Assembly: GCF_042648405.1 (NCBI RefSeq) | Contig: NZ_JBHRXV010000011.1 | Span: 744,001-808,000, forward strand | Source of the DNA: Sphingoaurantiacus capsulatus | GTDB taxonomy: Bacteria; Pseudomonadota; Alphaproteobacteria; Sphingomonadales; Sphingomonadaceae | Direction: 5' to 3' | DNA length: 64,000 bases | In this document: piece after piece, positions 27,516 to 36,739 of the stretch | Position numbering within the stretch: position 1 is the first letter of the stretch | How the letters are laid out: each line of letters opens with the position of its first letter | Notes under the pieces: generated by a model | The model's database searches: none | What the model was told of the DNA's origin: nothing | What the model saw: the letters and a program-made list of their open reading frames with translations, nothing else | Program-made: the position numbers and the translations under genes

Positions 27516-29656
27516 TCGCCGCCCCGCAGCGCATCGAGATAGCGGCGGCCGGCGGCATCGCCGGCATCGCGGCGCGGCACCTGCGCGGTCGGCCGCGGCA
27601 TCGCCGTCCACAACAGGCCGCGCAACCGCGCCCGGCACGACGTGCAGTTGGGCTCCTGCCGCACCGCGTCGATCGCGGCGACCAGCGCCAGCGGGTCGGC
27701 CAGCTTCGCCTCATTAGCACGCAGCCACAGTTCGAGCGCATCGAGCGGCGGGGCCTCCCGCCCCGGCAGTCCGGCGAGCGCCGCCCAGGCGCGGGCCGGC
27801 GCGGCATCGACCTGCGCCGGCGGCAGCGGCGGCAGCGGCCGGCGCTCGATGCCCTCGCGCTTGCCGGTCATCCGCCGCGTCTCGTCGATCGGCGGCAGCT
27901 CGGGGCCGACGCGCGCGAGGTAGATGCGCTGCGACTGCTGCACTTGCTTGATGAAGGCGAGCGCCTTGTAGGCGAAGGGCAGCGCCTGCTTCGGGTCACC
28001 CTGGCGGAGGTGCAGCTCCGACTGCCACATCTCGTCGAGCGCCTTTTTGAGGATGGCGCGGGTTTCCGGATCGATCAGCGTCGCCGCCTCGGACTCGTCA
28101 TGCGTGTGGCCATAGGCGCCCATCACGTCGCCGGCATTTCCGAACGCTTGCGTTCCGCCTGTTGCCGACGACGCCGAACCGCCATGGTCATGCCCGTCGT
28201 CGGCGCTGTGGCCTTCTTTGGCCTCTTCGCCAGTCGCGGGCGCATCGTTGGTCGGCGGCGGTTCCGGCTCGCCTTCGGAGACCTCGCCGAGAAACTGGCC
28301 GTAGCGCAGGCGCAGCAGCCGCTGGTCGACGCCCAGCTTGTCCGAGCGTTCGAGGAAGGTGTCGGCGCTGAGCTGTCGCCGTTCGCGGAGCAGTTTCTCC
28401 GCATCGATGATGATCTGGCGCTGGCTGCGGAAATAGGCGGGCAGCGTCTTGCGCATCATCCCTTCGATGCCGTCGCCGGCCATCTCCATCTCTTTCGGCC
28501 AGCGCAGGATGACGCTCGGCCCGCGCACCACATGCGACGCCGGGCGGCGCAGGTCGCGGATCGTGAGTTGCGCGACGATGTCGTTGCCGCGCGCCAGGGC
28601 GAGCTGCCGGGGGTCGAGGCGGATCGCAAAGCGGCGGCGCTTGGCCTCGCCGCTGCCGGACAGTGTCAGCAAGCGCTCCTTGAAGCTGATATTCTCCCCC
28701 TCGCCTTCGGTCACGGTGACGCGCAGCGAAGCGGTCGGCGCGACGGCATAGTCGTCGGTCGCCTCGAACAGCAGCGGCCAGTCGGCCTGATCGGCGAGCA
28801 AAGTCACACTGCGCTCCGGCGCGATGACGCGCAGCCGCGGCGGCGCGTCGGGCGTGGCGTCGAGCCGGTGGAGCGGCGGCAGCGGCGGCCCCTCGCCGCC
28901 GGTCGGCACCACCCGATAGAGCGCCGAGCGGTCGAGGCGATGGCTCGCCGTCCATTCGTCACCGTTGCGCCGGAGCGCGAGCCGGCGCCCGTCATGAAAC
29001 AGGATCGCGGCGGTGGCAGGCTGCGGATCGAAGCGCAGGCGCCAGCCAACCTGCGACCCCTGCGGCGCCCGCGCATCGAGCCGCGTTTCCGAGCGGGCGG
29101 GGAGGCCGGTGTAGGCGGGCGGGTCCAGCGACAGCCGTTGCGCGACCAGCCTCGGCACCCCCGGCGGCGGCGCAATCCCCTCACGCGCCGGGGCAAGTTC
29201 GGGAGGCGTCGCCATCGACGGCAGCAGCAGCGCCAGCAAGACAACAGCGACACCGCCGGCCCACGCCGCTGCCAGCACCCGGCCGCGCCATGCCGGACGC
29301 AGCGCAGCGCCATCCTCGCCGGAGAGCCGCTGCTCCAGCCGCTCCCGCTGAAGCCGTTGCAAGGGGCCGAGTGTAGCGGGATCGGCGAGCAGCAGGCCGG
29401 CGCTGTCTTCAGCGTCGGGCCGCAGCGTATCGAGCCGCCGGACGAGCCATTGATCGTCGTAGCGCTGCGCGCGCAACAAGGCGGCGAGGGCCAGCGCGAC
29501 GATGCCGATCGCTGCAACCACCATCGCGACGGTCGAGCCGCTCAAGCGCCACGCCAGCGCGGCGGCGGCCAGCACCAACGGTATGCCGAGCAGCGCATCG
29601 CGCGTGACGCTGCGCACCCGTGACGGGCGCAGCCAGATCGGCAACGCCGAACTCAT
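27512..29656 (-). CDS. DUF4175-family membrane protein
   Basis: A 714-residue protein: two N-terminal helices (about 22-65), a third near 130-150, then a large domain (RLVAQRLSLDPPAYTGLPAR, LFEATDDYAVAPTASLRVTV) typical of DUF4175, and a helical C-terminal half. Two oddities are visible: a His/Asp-rich low-complexity segment (HSADDGHDHGGSASS and YGHTHDESEA, about residues 490-525) that could bind metal, and a CxxC pair in PNCTSCRARLRG near residue 670. ATG 29656 has GGAGGGTGG upstream and overlaps the preceding stop by 4 nt. The family's function is unknown; it accompanies MoxR/DUF58 genes. Confidence 0.85.
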   Translation of the reverse strand: MSSALPIWLRPSRVRSVTRDALLGIPLVLAAAALAWRLSGSTVAMVVAAIGIVALALAALLRAQRYDDQWLVRRLDTLRPDAEDSAGLLLADPATLGPLQRLQRERLEQRLSGEDGAALRPAWRGRVLAAAWAGGVAVVLLALLLPSMATPPELAPAREGIAPPPGVPRLVAQRLSLDPPAYTGLPARSETRLDARAPQGSQVGWRLRFDPQPATAAILFHDGRRLALRRNGDEWTASHRLDRSALYRVVPTGGEGPPLPPLHRLDATPDAPPRLRVIAPERSVTLLADQADWPLLFEATDDYAVAPTASLRVTVTEGEGENISFKERLLTLSGSGEAKRRRFAIRLDPRQLALARGNDIVAQLTIRDLRRPASHVVRGPSVILRWPKEMEMAGDGIEGMMRKTLPAYFRSQRQIIIDAEKLLRERRQLSADTFLERSDKLGVDQRLLRLRYGQFLGEVSEGEPEPPPTNDAPATGEEAKEGHSADDGHDHGGSASSATGGTQAFGNAGDVMGAYGHTHDESEAATLIDPETRAILKKALDEMWQSELHLRQGDPKQALPFAYKALAFIKQVQQSQRIYLARVGPELPPIDETRRMTGKREGIERRPLPPLPPAQVDAAPARAWAALAGLPGREAPPLDALELWLRANEAKLADPLALVAAIDAVRQEPNCTSCRARLRGLLWTAMPRPTAQVPRRDAGDAAGRRYLDALRGGE

Positions 29657-30774
29657 GGTGCCACCCTCCGTGTGCGCCGCGTCGCCATCCAGCGTTCGAC
29701 GATCAGCAGCGCGGCGATAAGCAGCGCCAGCCACGGCTGTACCTCGCGCGCCGGTGGCACATAGCCGCTGGCCCCGCGCAGCGGCGCGACATCGGCGGCG
29801 AACGCCTGCGTCGGTGGCGGCGGCGCGTCGGCGAGCAGCGCGCGCAGGCGCTGCGGGAAATCAGGTTCGAGAAGCGCCGGCATCGCCGCCGGGGCGAGCG
29901 GTTGCGTGAGCTGCAACAGGCGCCCGCGCCCGCGCGAAACTTCGGTGGCGATGTCGCCGCGTGTGCCGCCCGCCATATCGACATTGGTCGACATACCGAT
30001 CAGCGCGGTGCCGCCCGCCTTGACCCAGCTATGGACTGCGGCCGGAAGGTCGCCCGGCACCAGCCATACCAGCACCTCGGAGCGCGCCGGCAGCGGCGCA
30101 TCCGCCGACGCCGCCGCATAGCGAAGCGGCTGGTCCGGCGCCTGCCAAGCGACCGCCGCCGCTCGCAGATAGCGCAGGGTGTTCGCCTCGCCGGCGGCAT
30201 AGCGAACGGCCAGCGACGGGGGCGGTGCCGCCGCGACGGTGGCGGCCTGCATCGTACCGGCGCGCACCACCCACTCAACCTCGCGCGTCAGCCGCAACCG
30301 TTCGCTGTCGAGCCCCGCCAATCGCTCCGGCACCACCACTGTCAATGGTGCACCAGCCGGCAGCTCGGCATCGAGCTGACGGACCAGGCTCGCGACCGAT
30401 CCGGCGGGCGGCGGCGTCGCGGTCAGCGGCGGGAAGCCCGGCGCCAGCCAGCGCCGCTCGGCGTCGTCGGCGAGGGTCAGGCCGCTTACATCGACGCCCG
30501 GCACGACCGCCACCCACGGCGTCGCATCGGCCGTATCGCGCAGCACCGGCCGCGCGAGCCACAGCGCCGCAAGCGCGATGAGCAGCAGGCGGACCAGCAG
30601 CAGCGGCCATTCGTCGAAACGCAGCCGCTGGCGCGGCTTCGGCCGGCGGTCGAGCCAGCGTAGCGCCGCGAACTCGGTCAGGGTCGCTTCGCTGCGCCGT
30701 GCAAGATGGACCAGCGCCGGCAACGCCAGCGCCGCCAACGCGAACAGGGCTGCGGGCAACAGGAAGGCCAGCAT
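29653..30774 (-). CDS. BatA-like membrane protein (N-terminal double-helix domain)
   Basis: A 373-residue protein beginning with the two-helix BatA N-terminal domain: LLPAALFALAALALPALVHL, the loop RRSEATLTEFAALRWLDRRP, RLRFDEWPLLLVRLLLIALA. The middle is an Rossmann-like region (LPAGAPLTVVVPERLAGLD, SWVKAGGTALIGMST) and the C-terminus has one further helix (QPWLALLIAALLIVERWM). It probably forms an inner-membrane complex with the DUF58 and MoxR products. Start and stop overlap both neighbours (1 and 4 nt). Confidence 0.88.
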   Translation of the reverse strand: MLAFLLPAALFALAALALPALVHLARRSEATLTEFAALRWLDRRPKPRQRLRFDEWPLLLVRLLLIALAALWLARPVLRDTADATPWVAVVPGVDVSGLTLADDAERRWLAPGFPPLTATPPPAGSVASLVRQLDAELPAGAPLTVVVPERLAGLDSERLRLTREVEWVVRAGTMQAATVAAAPPPSLAVRYAAGEANTLRYLRAAAVAWQAPDQPLRYAAASADAPLPARSEVLVWLVPGDLPAAVHSWVKAGGTALIGMSTNVDMAGGTRGDIATEVSRGRGRLLQLTQPLAPAAMPALLEPDFPQRLRALLADAPPPPTQAFAADVAPLRGASGYVPPAREVQPWLALLIAALLIVERWMATRRTRRVAP

Positions 30775-31655
30775 CAGCCGCGCCCGCCGAACAACCGCTG
30801 CAACGGCAGGTCGGGCGCCTCATCGAGGATGTGCGCCGCATGGCGGATGCCCGCCGCATCGAAGCGCGCGTCGAGCGCGGCGCGCGCAGCGGCGAAGCGC
30901 GCGATGAAGTCGTCGCGCATCGCGCGGCCGTCACCGATCAGCTCATCGCCAGTCTCGGGATCGCGGAACTTGCGGCCGTCGCTGAACGGGAAGTCGCGTT
31001 CCTCGGCGGTCAGCAGCTGGATCGCTAGCGTCTCGCGCCCCGCCGCCGCCAGCCGCTCGACCAGCGCCACCGCACCGTCGTCGAAACAGTCGCTGAGCAG
31101 GACGACGAGGTCCCGCGCCGCCACCCGCTCCCACAGCGCCGCGAGGCGATCGGGCGCCGGGAAACCGCCGCCGGCCGCCAGCCGGTGAAGCTCGATCAGC
31201 AGCCGGTCGCGATGGCGCGGCCCGCTGCCGGGCGGCACCATGCGCAGGCCGTCTTCATGCAGCGCGATAAGGCCGAAGCGGTCACCCTCGGCGATCGCCA
31301 GCTCCGCGAGGCAGGCGGCGAGCGTTCGCGCCGCATCGAGCCGCGCATAACCGGGCCGGGCCGCATCGCCCTGCCCCATCGAGGCGCTGAGATCGATGAG
31401 GACCCACAAGGTCAGCGGGCTTTCGCGCTCCGCTTCGCGCACGAAAAATTTGTCCGACCGGGCATAGAGCTTCCAGTCGATCTGGCGCGGTTCGTCGCCC
31501 TGTTCGTAGGCGCGATATTGCGCGAACTCGAGGCCGCTGCCCCGGCTGCGGCTCCGATGTGCGCCGATCCCCTGCACGCCGACGGCGCGGCGCGCGGCCA
31601 GGCGCAGCCGTTTCAGCCGGCTGCGCACGCCCGGAGGGATCAGGTCGTCGCTCAT
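30774..31655 (-). CDS. DUF58-domain (VWA-like) protein
   Basis: A 293-residue protein with the DUF58 signature GSGLEFAQYRAYEQGDEPRQ and IDWKLYARSDKFFVREAERE, followed by a VWA-like fold with a MIDAS-type LIDLSASMGQGD (DxSxS) and LVVLLSDCFDD. Partners of MoxR ATPases, such proteins are thought to act as adaptors in metal insertion or complex assembly. The MoxR stop lies 19 bp upstream. Confidence 0.93.
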   Translation of the reverse strand: MSDDLIPPGVRSRLKRLRLAARRAVGVQGIGAHRSRSRGSGLEFAQYRAYEQGDEPRQIDWKLYARSDKFFVREAERESPLTLWVLIDLSASMGQGDAARPGYARLDAARTLAACLAELAIAEGDRFGLIALHEDGLRMVPPGSGPRHRDRLLIELHRLAAGGGFPAPDRLAALWERVAARDLVVLLSDCFDDGAVALVERLAAAGRETLAIQLLTAEERDFPFSDGRKFRDPETGDELIGDGRAMRDDFIARFAAARAALDARFDAAGIRHAAHILDEAPDLPLQRLFGGRG

Positions 31656-31674
31656 CGATGCGCTCCGCCCGCCC

Positions 31675-32670
31675 TCAGGCGGGGAAGGGAACGCCGCGCA
31701 GCAGCGCCGCGATGACGTCGTCCGCCGTGCGCCCTTCGGCCTCGGCGGCGAAGGACAGCAGGAAGCGGTGGCGCATCACCGGCGCGGCAAGCGCGATCAC
31801 GTCGTCGCGTGTCGCCGCCAGCCGGCCCTGCAGCAGCGCGCGGGCCTTGGCGGCGAGGATCAGCGACTGGCCGGCGCGCGGCCCCGCGCCCCAGCGCACA
31901 TAGCTGCGCACTTCCGCCGGCGAGTCAGCGCCCGGCCGGCTGGCGCGCACCAGCCGCGCGACCCAGCGCAGCACATCGTCGCCGACATGCACGTCACGCA
32001 CCCACCCCTGCAGCGCCAGAATGTCGGCCGCCTGCATCACCTGCGGCACGTCCGCCGGCTTGTTGCCGGTGGTCTGCGCGATGATCGCGATCTCCTCCGC
32101 CTCGGTCGGATAGTCGACGCGGATGTGGAGGAGGAAACGGTCGAGCTGCGCTTCCGGAAGCGGGAAGGTGCCGGCCTGTTCGAGCGGGTTCTGCGTCGCC
32201 AGCACGAAGAACGGCCGCGGCAGTTCGTGCGTCTGGCCGGCGTAGCTGACGGTGCGTTCTTGCATCGCCTCCAGCAGCGCCGCTTGCGTCTTCGGCGGCG
32301 TGCGGTTCAATTCGTCGGCGAGCAGCAGGTTGGTGAACACCGGCCCCTTCTGGAAGCGGAAGTGACGGTAGCCGGTGCCGTGATCCTCCTCCAGCAGCTC
32401 GGTGCCGAGGATGTCGCTCGGCATGAGGTCGGGGGTGAACTGCACCCGGCGGAAGTCGAGCTCCAGCGCCTGGCCGAGCGAGCGGACCAGCAGGGTCTTG
32501 CCGAGGCCGGGCACGCCTTCCAGCAGACAGTGCCCGCCGGCGAACAGCCCGGTGAGCAATTGCTCGACGACCTCTTCCTGGCCGACCACGGCCTGGGCGA
32601 TGGCGGCGCGTAGCGCGCCCAGGCGCGACAGCCGCTCGGCGATCTGCGCTTCGGTGACAGGCTGGCTCAT
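31675..32670 (-). CDS. MoxR-family AAA+ ATPase
   Basis: A 331-residue MoxR ATPase: Walker A in LEGVPGLGKTLLVRSLG, the pre-sensor block FTPDLMPSDILGTELLEE, Walker B FTNLLLADELNRTPPKTQAA, sensor 1 FFVLATQNPLEQAGTFPLPE, the AAA lid and SYVRWGAGPRAGQSL. MoxR proteins act as chaperones with VWA/DUF58 partners. It overlaps the upstream DUF4159 gene by 4 nt. Confidence 0.95.
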   Translation of the reverse strand: MSQPVTEAQIAERLSRLGALRAAIAQAVVGQEEVVEQLLTGLFAGGHCLLEGVPGLGKTLLVRSLGQALELDFRRVQFTPDLMPSDILGTELLEEDHGTGYRHFRFQKGPVFTNLLLADELNRTPPKTQAALLEAMQERTVSYAGQTHELPRPFFVLATQNPLEQAGTFPLPEAQLDRFLLHIRVDYPTEAEEIAIIAQTTGNKPADVPQVMQAADILALQGWVRDVHVGDDVLRWVARLVRASRPGADSPAEVRSYVRWGAGPRAGQSLILAAKARALLQGRLAATRDDVIALAAPVMRHRFLLSFAAEAEGRTADDVIAALLRGVPFPA

Positions 32671-33380
32671 GCGGTTAGCGCGTACATCACGATGTTGACC
32701 CCGAACTTGGTGTTGTCTTCGGCAAGGAAGCGCTTGTTGCGCCAGTCATAGTCCCACTCGCAGCCGTAATCCTTGTTGCTGTAGAGCAGGCCGAGCCGGC
32801 CGCCGATCTCGATGCCCTTGATATAATCGTGGACAAGATCGTCGCCCCACCCGTTCAGCTCGAACGAGGTGGCGGGCGGGCCGTCGAACTTGAAGAAGCT
32901 GCGGTAGATCGGATGCGCCGCCGGCAGCTTCTTCATCGCCGCGGCCCCGAAGATCGACGCCATCTCCCGCTCGAACGACTTCGCGAACAGACCGTCGATG
33001 TCGTGGTTGCAGTCGTCGACGAACACGAAGCCGCCGTTCCGCACATAGCGTTCGAAGTTGCGCCGTTCCGCCGGGTTGAACTCGACCAGCTTGTGGCCCG
33101 CCAGATAGCAGAAGGGCGCGGTGAGCATCTTCGGGTCGGCCAGTTCGACCACATGCTCCTTCGGGTCGACCCTCAACGTCGTATAGTCAATCAGCGAGGT
33201 GATGAGGTTCGACGGCATGCGCTGGTCGACGTCCCAATCGCCCGAGTCATACTTCAGCCGGGTGAACCAGAAGTCGTAGGCCGGCGCGGCATTCAGCCGG
33301 CCGGAAAGCGCGGCTGCGGCTAGGCCTCCGGCGATCCAGCGCAGGAATTGCGCACGGGAAAGATGGTTCTGGTTCGGCAT
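32667..33380 (-). CDS. DUF4159-domain protein with exported N-terminus
   Basis: A 237-residue protein. The start MPNQNHLSRAQFLRWIAGGL and following AAAALSGRLNAAPA resemble a signal peptide, possibly Tat-like though without a twin Arg. The DUF4159 domain follows: RLKYDSGDWDVDQRMPSNLI, TTLRVDPKEHVVELADPKML, GHKLVEFNPAERRNFERYVR, GGFVFVDDCNH, then SNKDYGCEWDYDW. The family is unknown in role and usually linked to MoxR and Bat genes. ATG 33380 begins this signal; the open frame beyond is repeat sequence. Confidence 0.88.
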   Translation of the reverse strand: MPNQNHLSRAQFLRWIAGGLAAAALSGRLNAAPAYDFWFTRLKYDSGDWDVDQRMPSNLITSLIDYTTLRVDPKEHVVELADPKMLTAPFCYLAGHKLVEFNPAERRNFERYVRNGGFVFVDDCNHDIDGLFAKSFEREMASIFGAAAMKKLPAAHPIYRSFFKFDGPPATSFELNGWGDDLVHDYIKGIEIGGRLGLLYSNKDYGCEWDYDWRNKRFLAEDNTKFGVNIVMYALTA

Positions 33381-33396
33381 CAGATTGTTCGATGAA

Positions 33397-33527
33397 CCCC
33401 TCTCCCTGAAGGGGAGAGGGAGGGGCCCGGCGCAGCCGGGAGGGAGAGGGCGGTTCGGCAGCTTGCGCCGCCCTCGGACCACCCTCTCCCCAACCCCTCT
33501 CCCCTCCAGGGAGAGGGGCTCACCATA
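33397..33527. repeat. Intergenic inverted repeat, type A copy 3
   Basis: CCCCTCTCCCTGAAGGGGAGAGGG, then AGGGGCCCGGCGCAGCCGGG, and at the far end CTCTCCCCTCCAGGGAGAGGGG. It is the third and most diverged copy of the type A element. It lies inside the eight-gene array between the TldE-like and DUF4159 genes and could modulate read-through. Confidence 0.75.
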
Positions 33528-34862
33528 TCAGACCGCGTCCGACAGCGAGGTGAAGGTGAAGTCGCGCAGGCGCATCGGCGGCAACATCATCACGAAGTCG
33601 GACTCGTCACCGGCGACGCGCACCGGCTTTCCGAGTTCGTTGATGTTGTTGAGCATGATCACCGGCGATTCATTGAAGCGGAAGTTCTTCACCGGGTGCT
33701 TGATCTGTCCGTTCTCGATGTAGAATGTCCCGTCGCGCGTCAGGCCGGTCAGCAGCACGGTCTGCGGATCGACCATGCGGATGTACCAGGTGCGGGTGAC
33801 GAGGATGCCGCGCTGCGTGCCGGCGATCAGTTCGGCGGTCGACTTGGTGCCGCCCGACATCAGCAGATTGCCCGGTTGCCCGACTGCGCGCTTGCCCTGC
33901 TTCTGAGCCCAGTAGCGCGAGTAGTCGAGGTTCATCACCTTGCCCTTCTCGACGATCGCCGTGCGCTCGCGCGGCAGGCCGTTCTGGTCCCACGGCATCA
34001 CCGCGGCGCCCGGCGCCCAGGGGTCGGCGTAGATGTTGACGCGCGGGTCGTAGACCTGCTCGCCGATCTTGTTGCCGCCGCCCTTCTTCGACAGGAAGCT
34101 GCGCCCCTCATCCGCCTGACGCGCATCGAAGAAGCGCATCATGAACGAAACGAGGCCGGCGACCGCCGCCGGCTCGAGGATCACGGTGTATTTGCCCGGC
34201 TCCAGCGCCTTGGCATCGGCCGAAGCCGCTGCCTTCCGCATCGCAGTCTGCACGTCGCTGCCGGCGTTGAACGCCGCCGAATCCTGCAGGCCCCGGCCGA
34301 CCCAGCCCGACCCGCGGCCATCCTCGGTTCGGACGGTGCAGGTGTAGTTGAGGCTGGTGGCGCGCTGATAGCCGAAGTTGCCGTTCGAGTTGGCGAAAGC
34401 GACGAAGCTCTGGCCGTCGAGCAGGAAACCCGCGGCGATCAGCTTTTCATTGCGGCAGGGCGTGATCGAATCCGCCGCCACCTTGGCGCGATATTCGGGC
34501 GTGATCGCCGCGGTCGACGCGCTGAACGTGTCGCTCGGCTTGTAGGTCTGCTTGGCGACCGCCGGTACGAACTCGGGATTCTCGGGCGCGAGGCGCGCGA
34601 GATCCTCGGCCCGACGCACCACGCGTTCGAGCGCGGCATCGTCGAACTGGTTGATCGTCGCGATGCCGACGCGCTTGCCGAACGCGACCTGGACGCCCAG
34701 TTCGCTGTCGTTGACGATGCCGCTGGTCGACACGTTGTTGAGCGCGAAGCGGATGTTGCCGTTGGTCGAGCCGGTGAGCTGCGCGGTGCACTCGTCGGCC
34801 TTGGACAGCGCCACGACCTTGGTGAGGATCGCGCGCGCCTGCTCTTCGGTGAGGATGCTCAT
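33528..34862 (-). CDS. TldE/PmbA-type protein
   Basis: A 444-residue member of the TldD/PmbA family. It has the family N-terminal part (LSKADECTAQLTGSTNGNIR, VNDSELGVQVAFGKRVGIAT) and the C-terminal blocks LEPAAVAGLVSFMMRFFDAR, NLLMSGGTKSTAELIAGTQ and TRDGTFYIENGQIKHPVKNF. The catalytic HExxxH found in TldD is absent, as in TldE/PmbA, which pairs with TldD to form the active heterodimeric metallopeptidase. It follows the TldD-type gene by 15 bp. Confidence 0.92.
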   Translation of the reverse strand: MSILTEEQARAILTKVVALSKADECTAQLTGSTNGNIRFALNNVSTSGIVNDSELGVQVAFGKRVGIATINQFDDAALERVVRRAEDLARLAPENPEFVPAVAKQTYKPSDTFSASTAAITPEYRAKVAADSITPCRNEKLIAAGFLLDGQSFVAFANSNGNFGYQRATSLNYTCTVRTEDGRGSGWVGRGLQDSAAFNAGSDVQTAMRKAAASADAKALEPGKYTVILEPAAVAGLVSFMMRFFDARQADEGRSFLSKKGGGNKIGEQVYDPRVNIYADPWAPGAAVMPWDQNGLPRERTAIVEKGKVMNLDYSRYWAQKQGKRAVGQPGNLLMSGGTKSTAELIAGTQRGILVTRTWYIRMVDPQTVLLTGLTRDGTFYIENGQIKHPVKNFRFNESPVIMLNNINELGKPVRVAGDESDFVMMLPPMRLRDFTFTSLSDAV

Positions 34863-34877
34863 GTTCAGGTCTCCGGA

Positions 34878-36512
34878 TCAGCCGAGCGAGCGGGCGGTGT
34901 TGATGACGTTGATGCCGTTGAAGCGCGCGGTCGAAGACCCGTGCGACACCGCCGACGACTGACTGGGCTGACCCTTGCCGTCGAAGAAGGAGCCGCCAAG
35001 ACGATAATCGCTCTCGTCGCACACCGCCGCGCAGGCATTCCAGAATTCCGGGGTGCGGATCTGGTAGGCCACGTCCTCGATCATCCGGGTGATCTTGCCC
35101 TGCTTGATCTCGTAGAAGAGCTGGCCGCCGAACTGGGCGTTGTAGCGCTGCTGGTCGATCGAGAACGACCCGTCGCCGACGATGTAGATGCCGTTCTCGA
35201 CATTCTTGATCATGTCCGCGACCGACAGCTTGGTCTTGCCGGCCTCGAGCGAGACATTGGCCATGCGCTGGAACTGCACGCTCGACCAGCTGTCGGCGTA
35301 GCAGCAGCCGTCCGACTCCTTCTTGCCGACGATGTGCGCCTGGTCGCGAATGGTCTGATAGTCGACGAGCTTGCCGTCGCGGATCAGGTCCCACTTCTTG
35401 GTCTTCACGCCCTCATCGTCGTAGCCAACGCCGCCGAGGCTGCCCGGCGCGGTCTTGTCGGCGGTGAGGTTGACGATCGGGCTGCCGTACTGGAAGCGCG
35501 CATCGCGCTTGTCCATCGTGGCAAAGCTGGTGCCGGCGTAGTTCGCCTCATAGCCGAGCACGCGGTCGAGCTCGAGCGGGTGACCCACGGACTCGTGGAT
35601 CGTCAGCCAGGTGTGCGAGGGGTCGAGGACCAGGTCATACTTGCCCGGCTTCACCGAAGGCGCGCTGAGCTTCTCGCGCGCCTGACGGGCGGCGGCGACG
35701 GCGTCCTCCTTCATATCGTAGGACATGCCGTAGTTCACCACGCCGTTCGGCGAGATGAACTTCTGCGACTTGTCGCCGTCGAGATATTCGAAGCCGAGGC
35801 CCATCGGTGCCGACAGGCCGTCGCGGGTGCGGAACTTGCCGGTCGTCTTGTCGACCGCGGTCACCGTCAGCGGCGCCCAGATGCGGTGCACGTCCTGGTC
35901 GATATACGAGCCGTCGGTGCTGGCGAAATACTTCTGTTCGTTCACGAGGAAGAGCAGCGAGTTGATAAAATTGGCGCCGGCGGCGAGCGTCGCGGCGTTG
36001 ACGTCGAGCAGCAGGTCCGCCTTTTCCTTCAGCGGCACCTCCATCGCGTTCTTCTTGATCGGCGTCTTCCACGACACCTCGCCAAGCCCCGGCGTCGGCG
36101 CGAGCTGCACCGGCGAGGTCTGGCTCTTCGCGTTGGCCTTGGCGATCGCCGCCGCCTGCCGCGCCGCGGTTGCCACACCCTCAGGCGTGAGCTCGTTGGT
36201 CGCAGCGAAGCCCCACGCCCCATCGGCAAGAACGCGGATGCCGACCCCGGTCGACTCGGTGTTGACGACGTTTTCGATATGCGCGTCGCGGGTGATGACG
36301 AACTGGCGCAGATAGCGGCCGACGCGAACGTCGCAATAGCTGCAACCCGCGGTCTTCGCCGTGTTGAGAGCGGCGTCCGCAAGCCGCTTCTTGAAGGCGA
36401 TGTCGAGCGTGCCGAGCAGTTGCTCTGCCGCGATCGCCTTGCCGAACACGGACGGCAGCGCCGCGCCGCCGATGCCGAGACCCATCAGGGTTATGAAATC
36501 ACGTCTGTGCAA
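34878..36512 (-). CDS. TldD-type zinc metallopeptidase with Tat signal
   Basis: About 544 residues. The zinc motif HExxxH is seen as WLTIHESVGHPLELDRVLGY (residues 306-311). At the N-terminus, HRRDFITLMGLGIGGAALPS is a Tat-type signal (twin Arg), unlike cytosolic E. coli TldD, so this protein is probably exported. The open frame reaches a GTG at 36524, but a TTG at 36512 has GGAGG five bases upstream and gives a typical M-HRRDF Tat start, so it was preferred. With its TldE-like neighbour it would form a peptide-processing protease; TldDE are known to mature modified peptides such as microcin B17 and to degrade CcdA. The substrate here is unknown. Confidence 0.9.
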   Translation of the reverse strand: MHRRDFITLMGLGIGGAALPSVFGKAIAAEQLLGTLDIAFKKRLADAALNTAKTAGCSYCDVRVGRYLRQFVITRDAHIENVVNTESTGVGIRVLADGAWGFAATNELTPEGVATAARQAAAIAKANAKSQTSPVQLAPTPGLGEVSWKTPIKKNAMEVPLKEKADLLLDVNAATLAAGANFINSLLFLVNEQKYFASTDGSYIDQDVHRIWAPLTVTAVDKTTGKFRTRDGLSAPMGLGFEYLDGDKSQKFISPNGVVNYGMSYDMKEDAVAAARQAREKLSAPSVKPGKYDLVLDPSHTWLTIHESVGHPLELDRVLGYEANYAGTSFATMDKRDARFQYGSPIVNLTADKTAPGSLGGVGYDDEGVKTKKWDLIRDGKLVDYQTIRDQAHIVGKKESDGCCYADSWSSVQFQRMANVSLEAGKTKLSVADMIKNVENGIYIVGDGSFSIDQQRYNAQFGGQLFYEIKQGKITRMIEDVAYQIRTPEFWNACAAVCDESDYRLGGSFFDGKGQPSQSSAVSHGSSTARFNGINVINTARSLG

Positions 36513-36739
36513 GCGTTCCTCCACCGATGCGTCCCGTCCGCCGACAGGCCCGAAGCGTTACAATTTGTATGGCGGAGCCCCCCAAGGGCCAGTCAAGCGA
36601 TCTTCATCAACGAACCGACCAGCGTCAAACTCAATTCGACAAGCTACACTCGCTCGTCATACCCATTTTGGGGAATGACGAACGTCCCGGGGGCAGCCAG
36701 CCTGCTGAGCGGCTTTCACGCCACCGCCGGGGTTAGCCA

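Noticed and set aside
36569..36736. Possible small plus-strand ORF (MAEPPKGQ...) upstream of the TldD gene, considered as a precursor peptide
   Set aside because: Weak codon bias, no ribosome-binding site and no peptide-precursor features.
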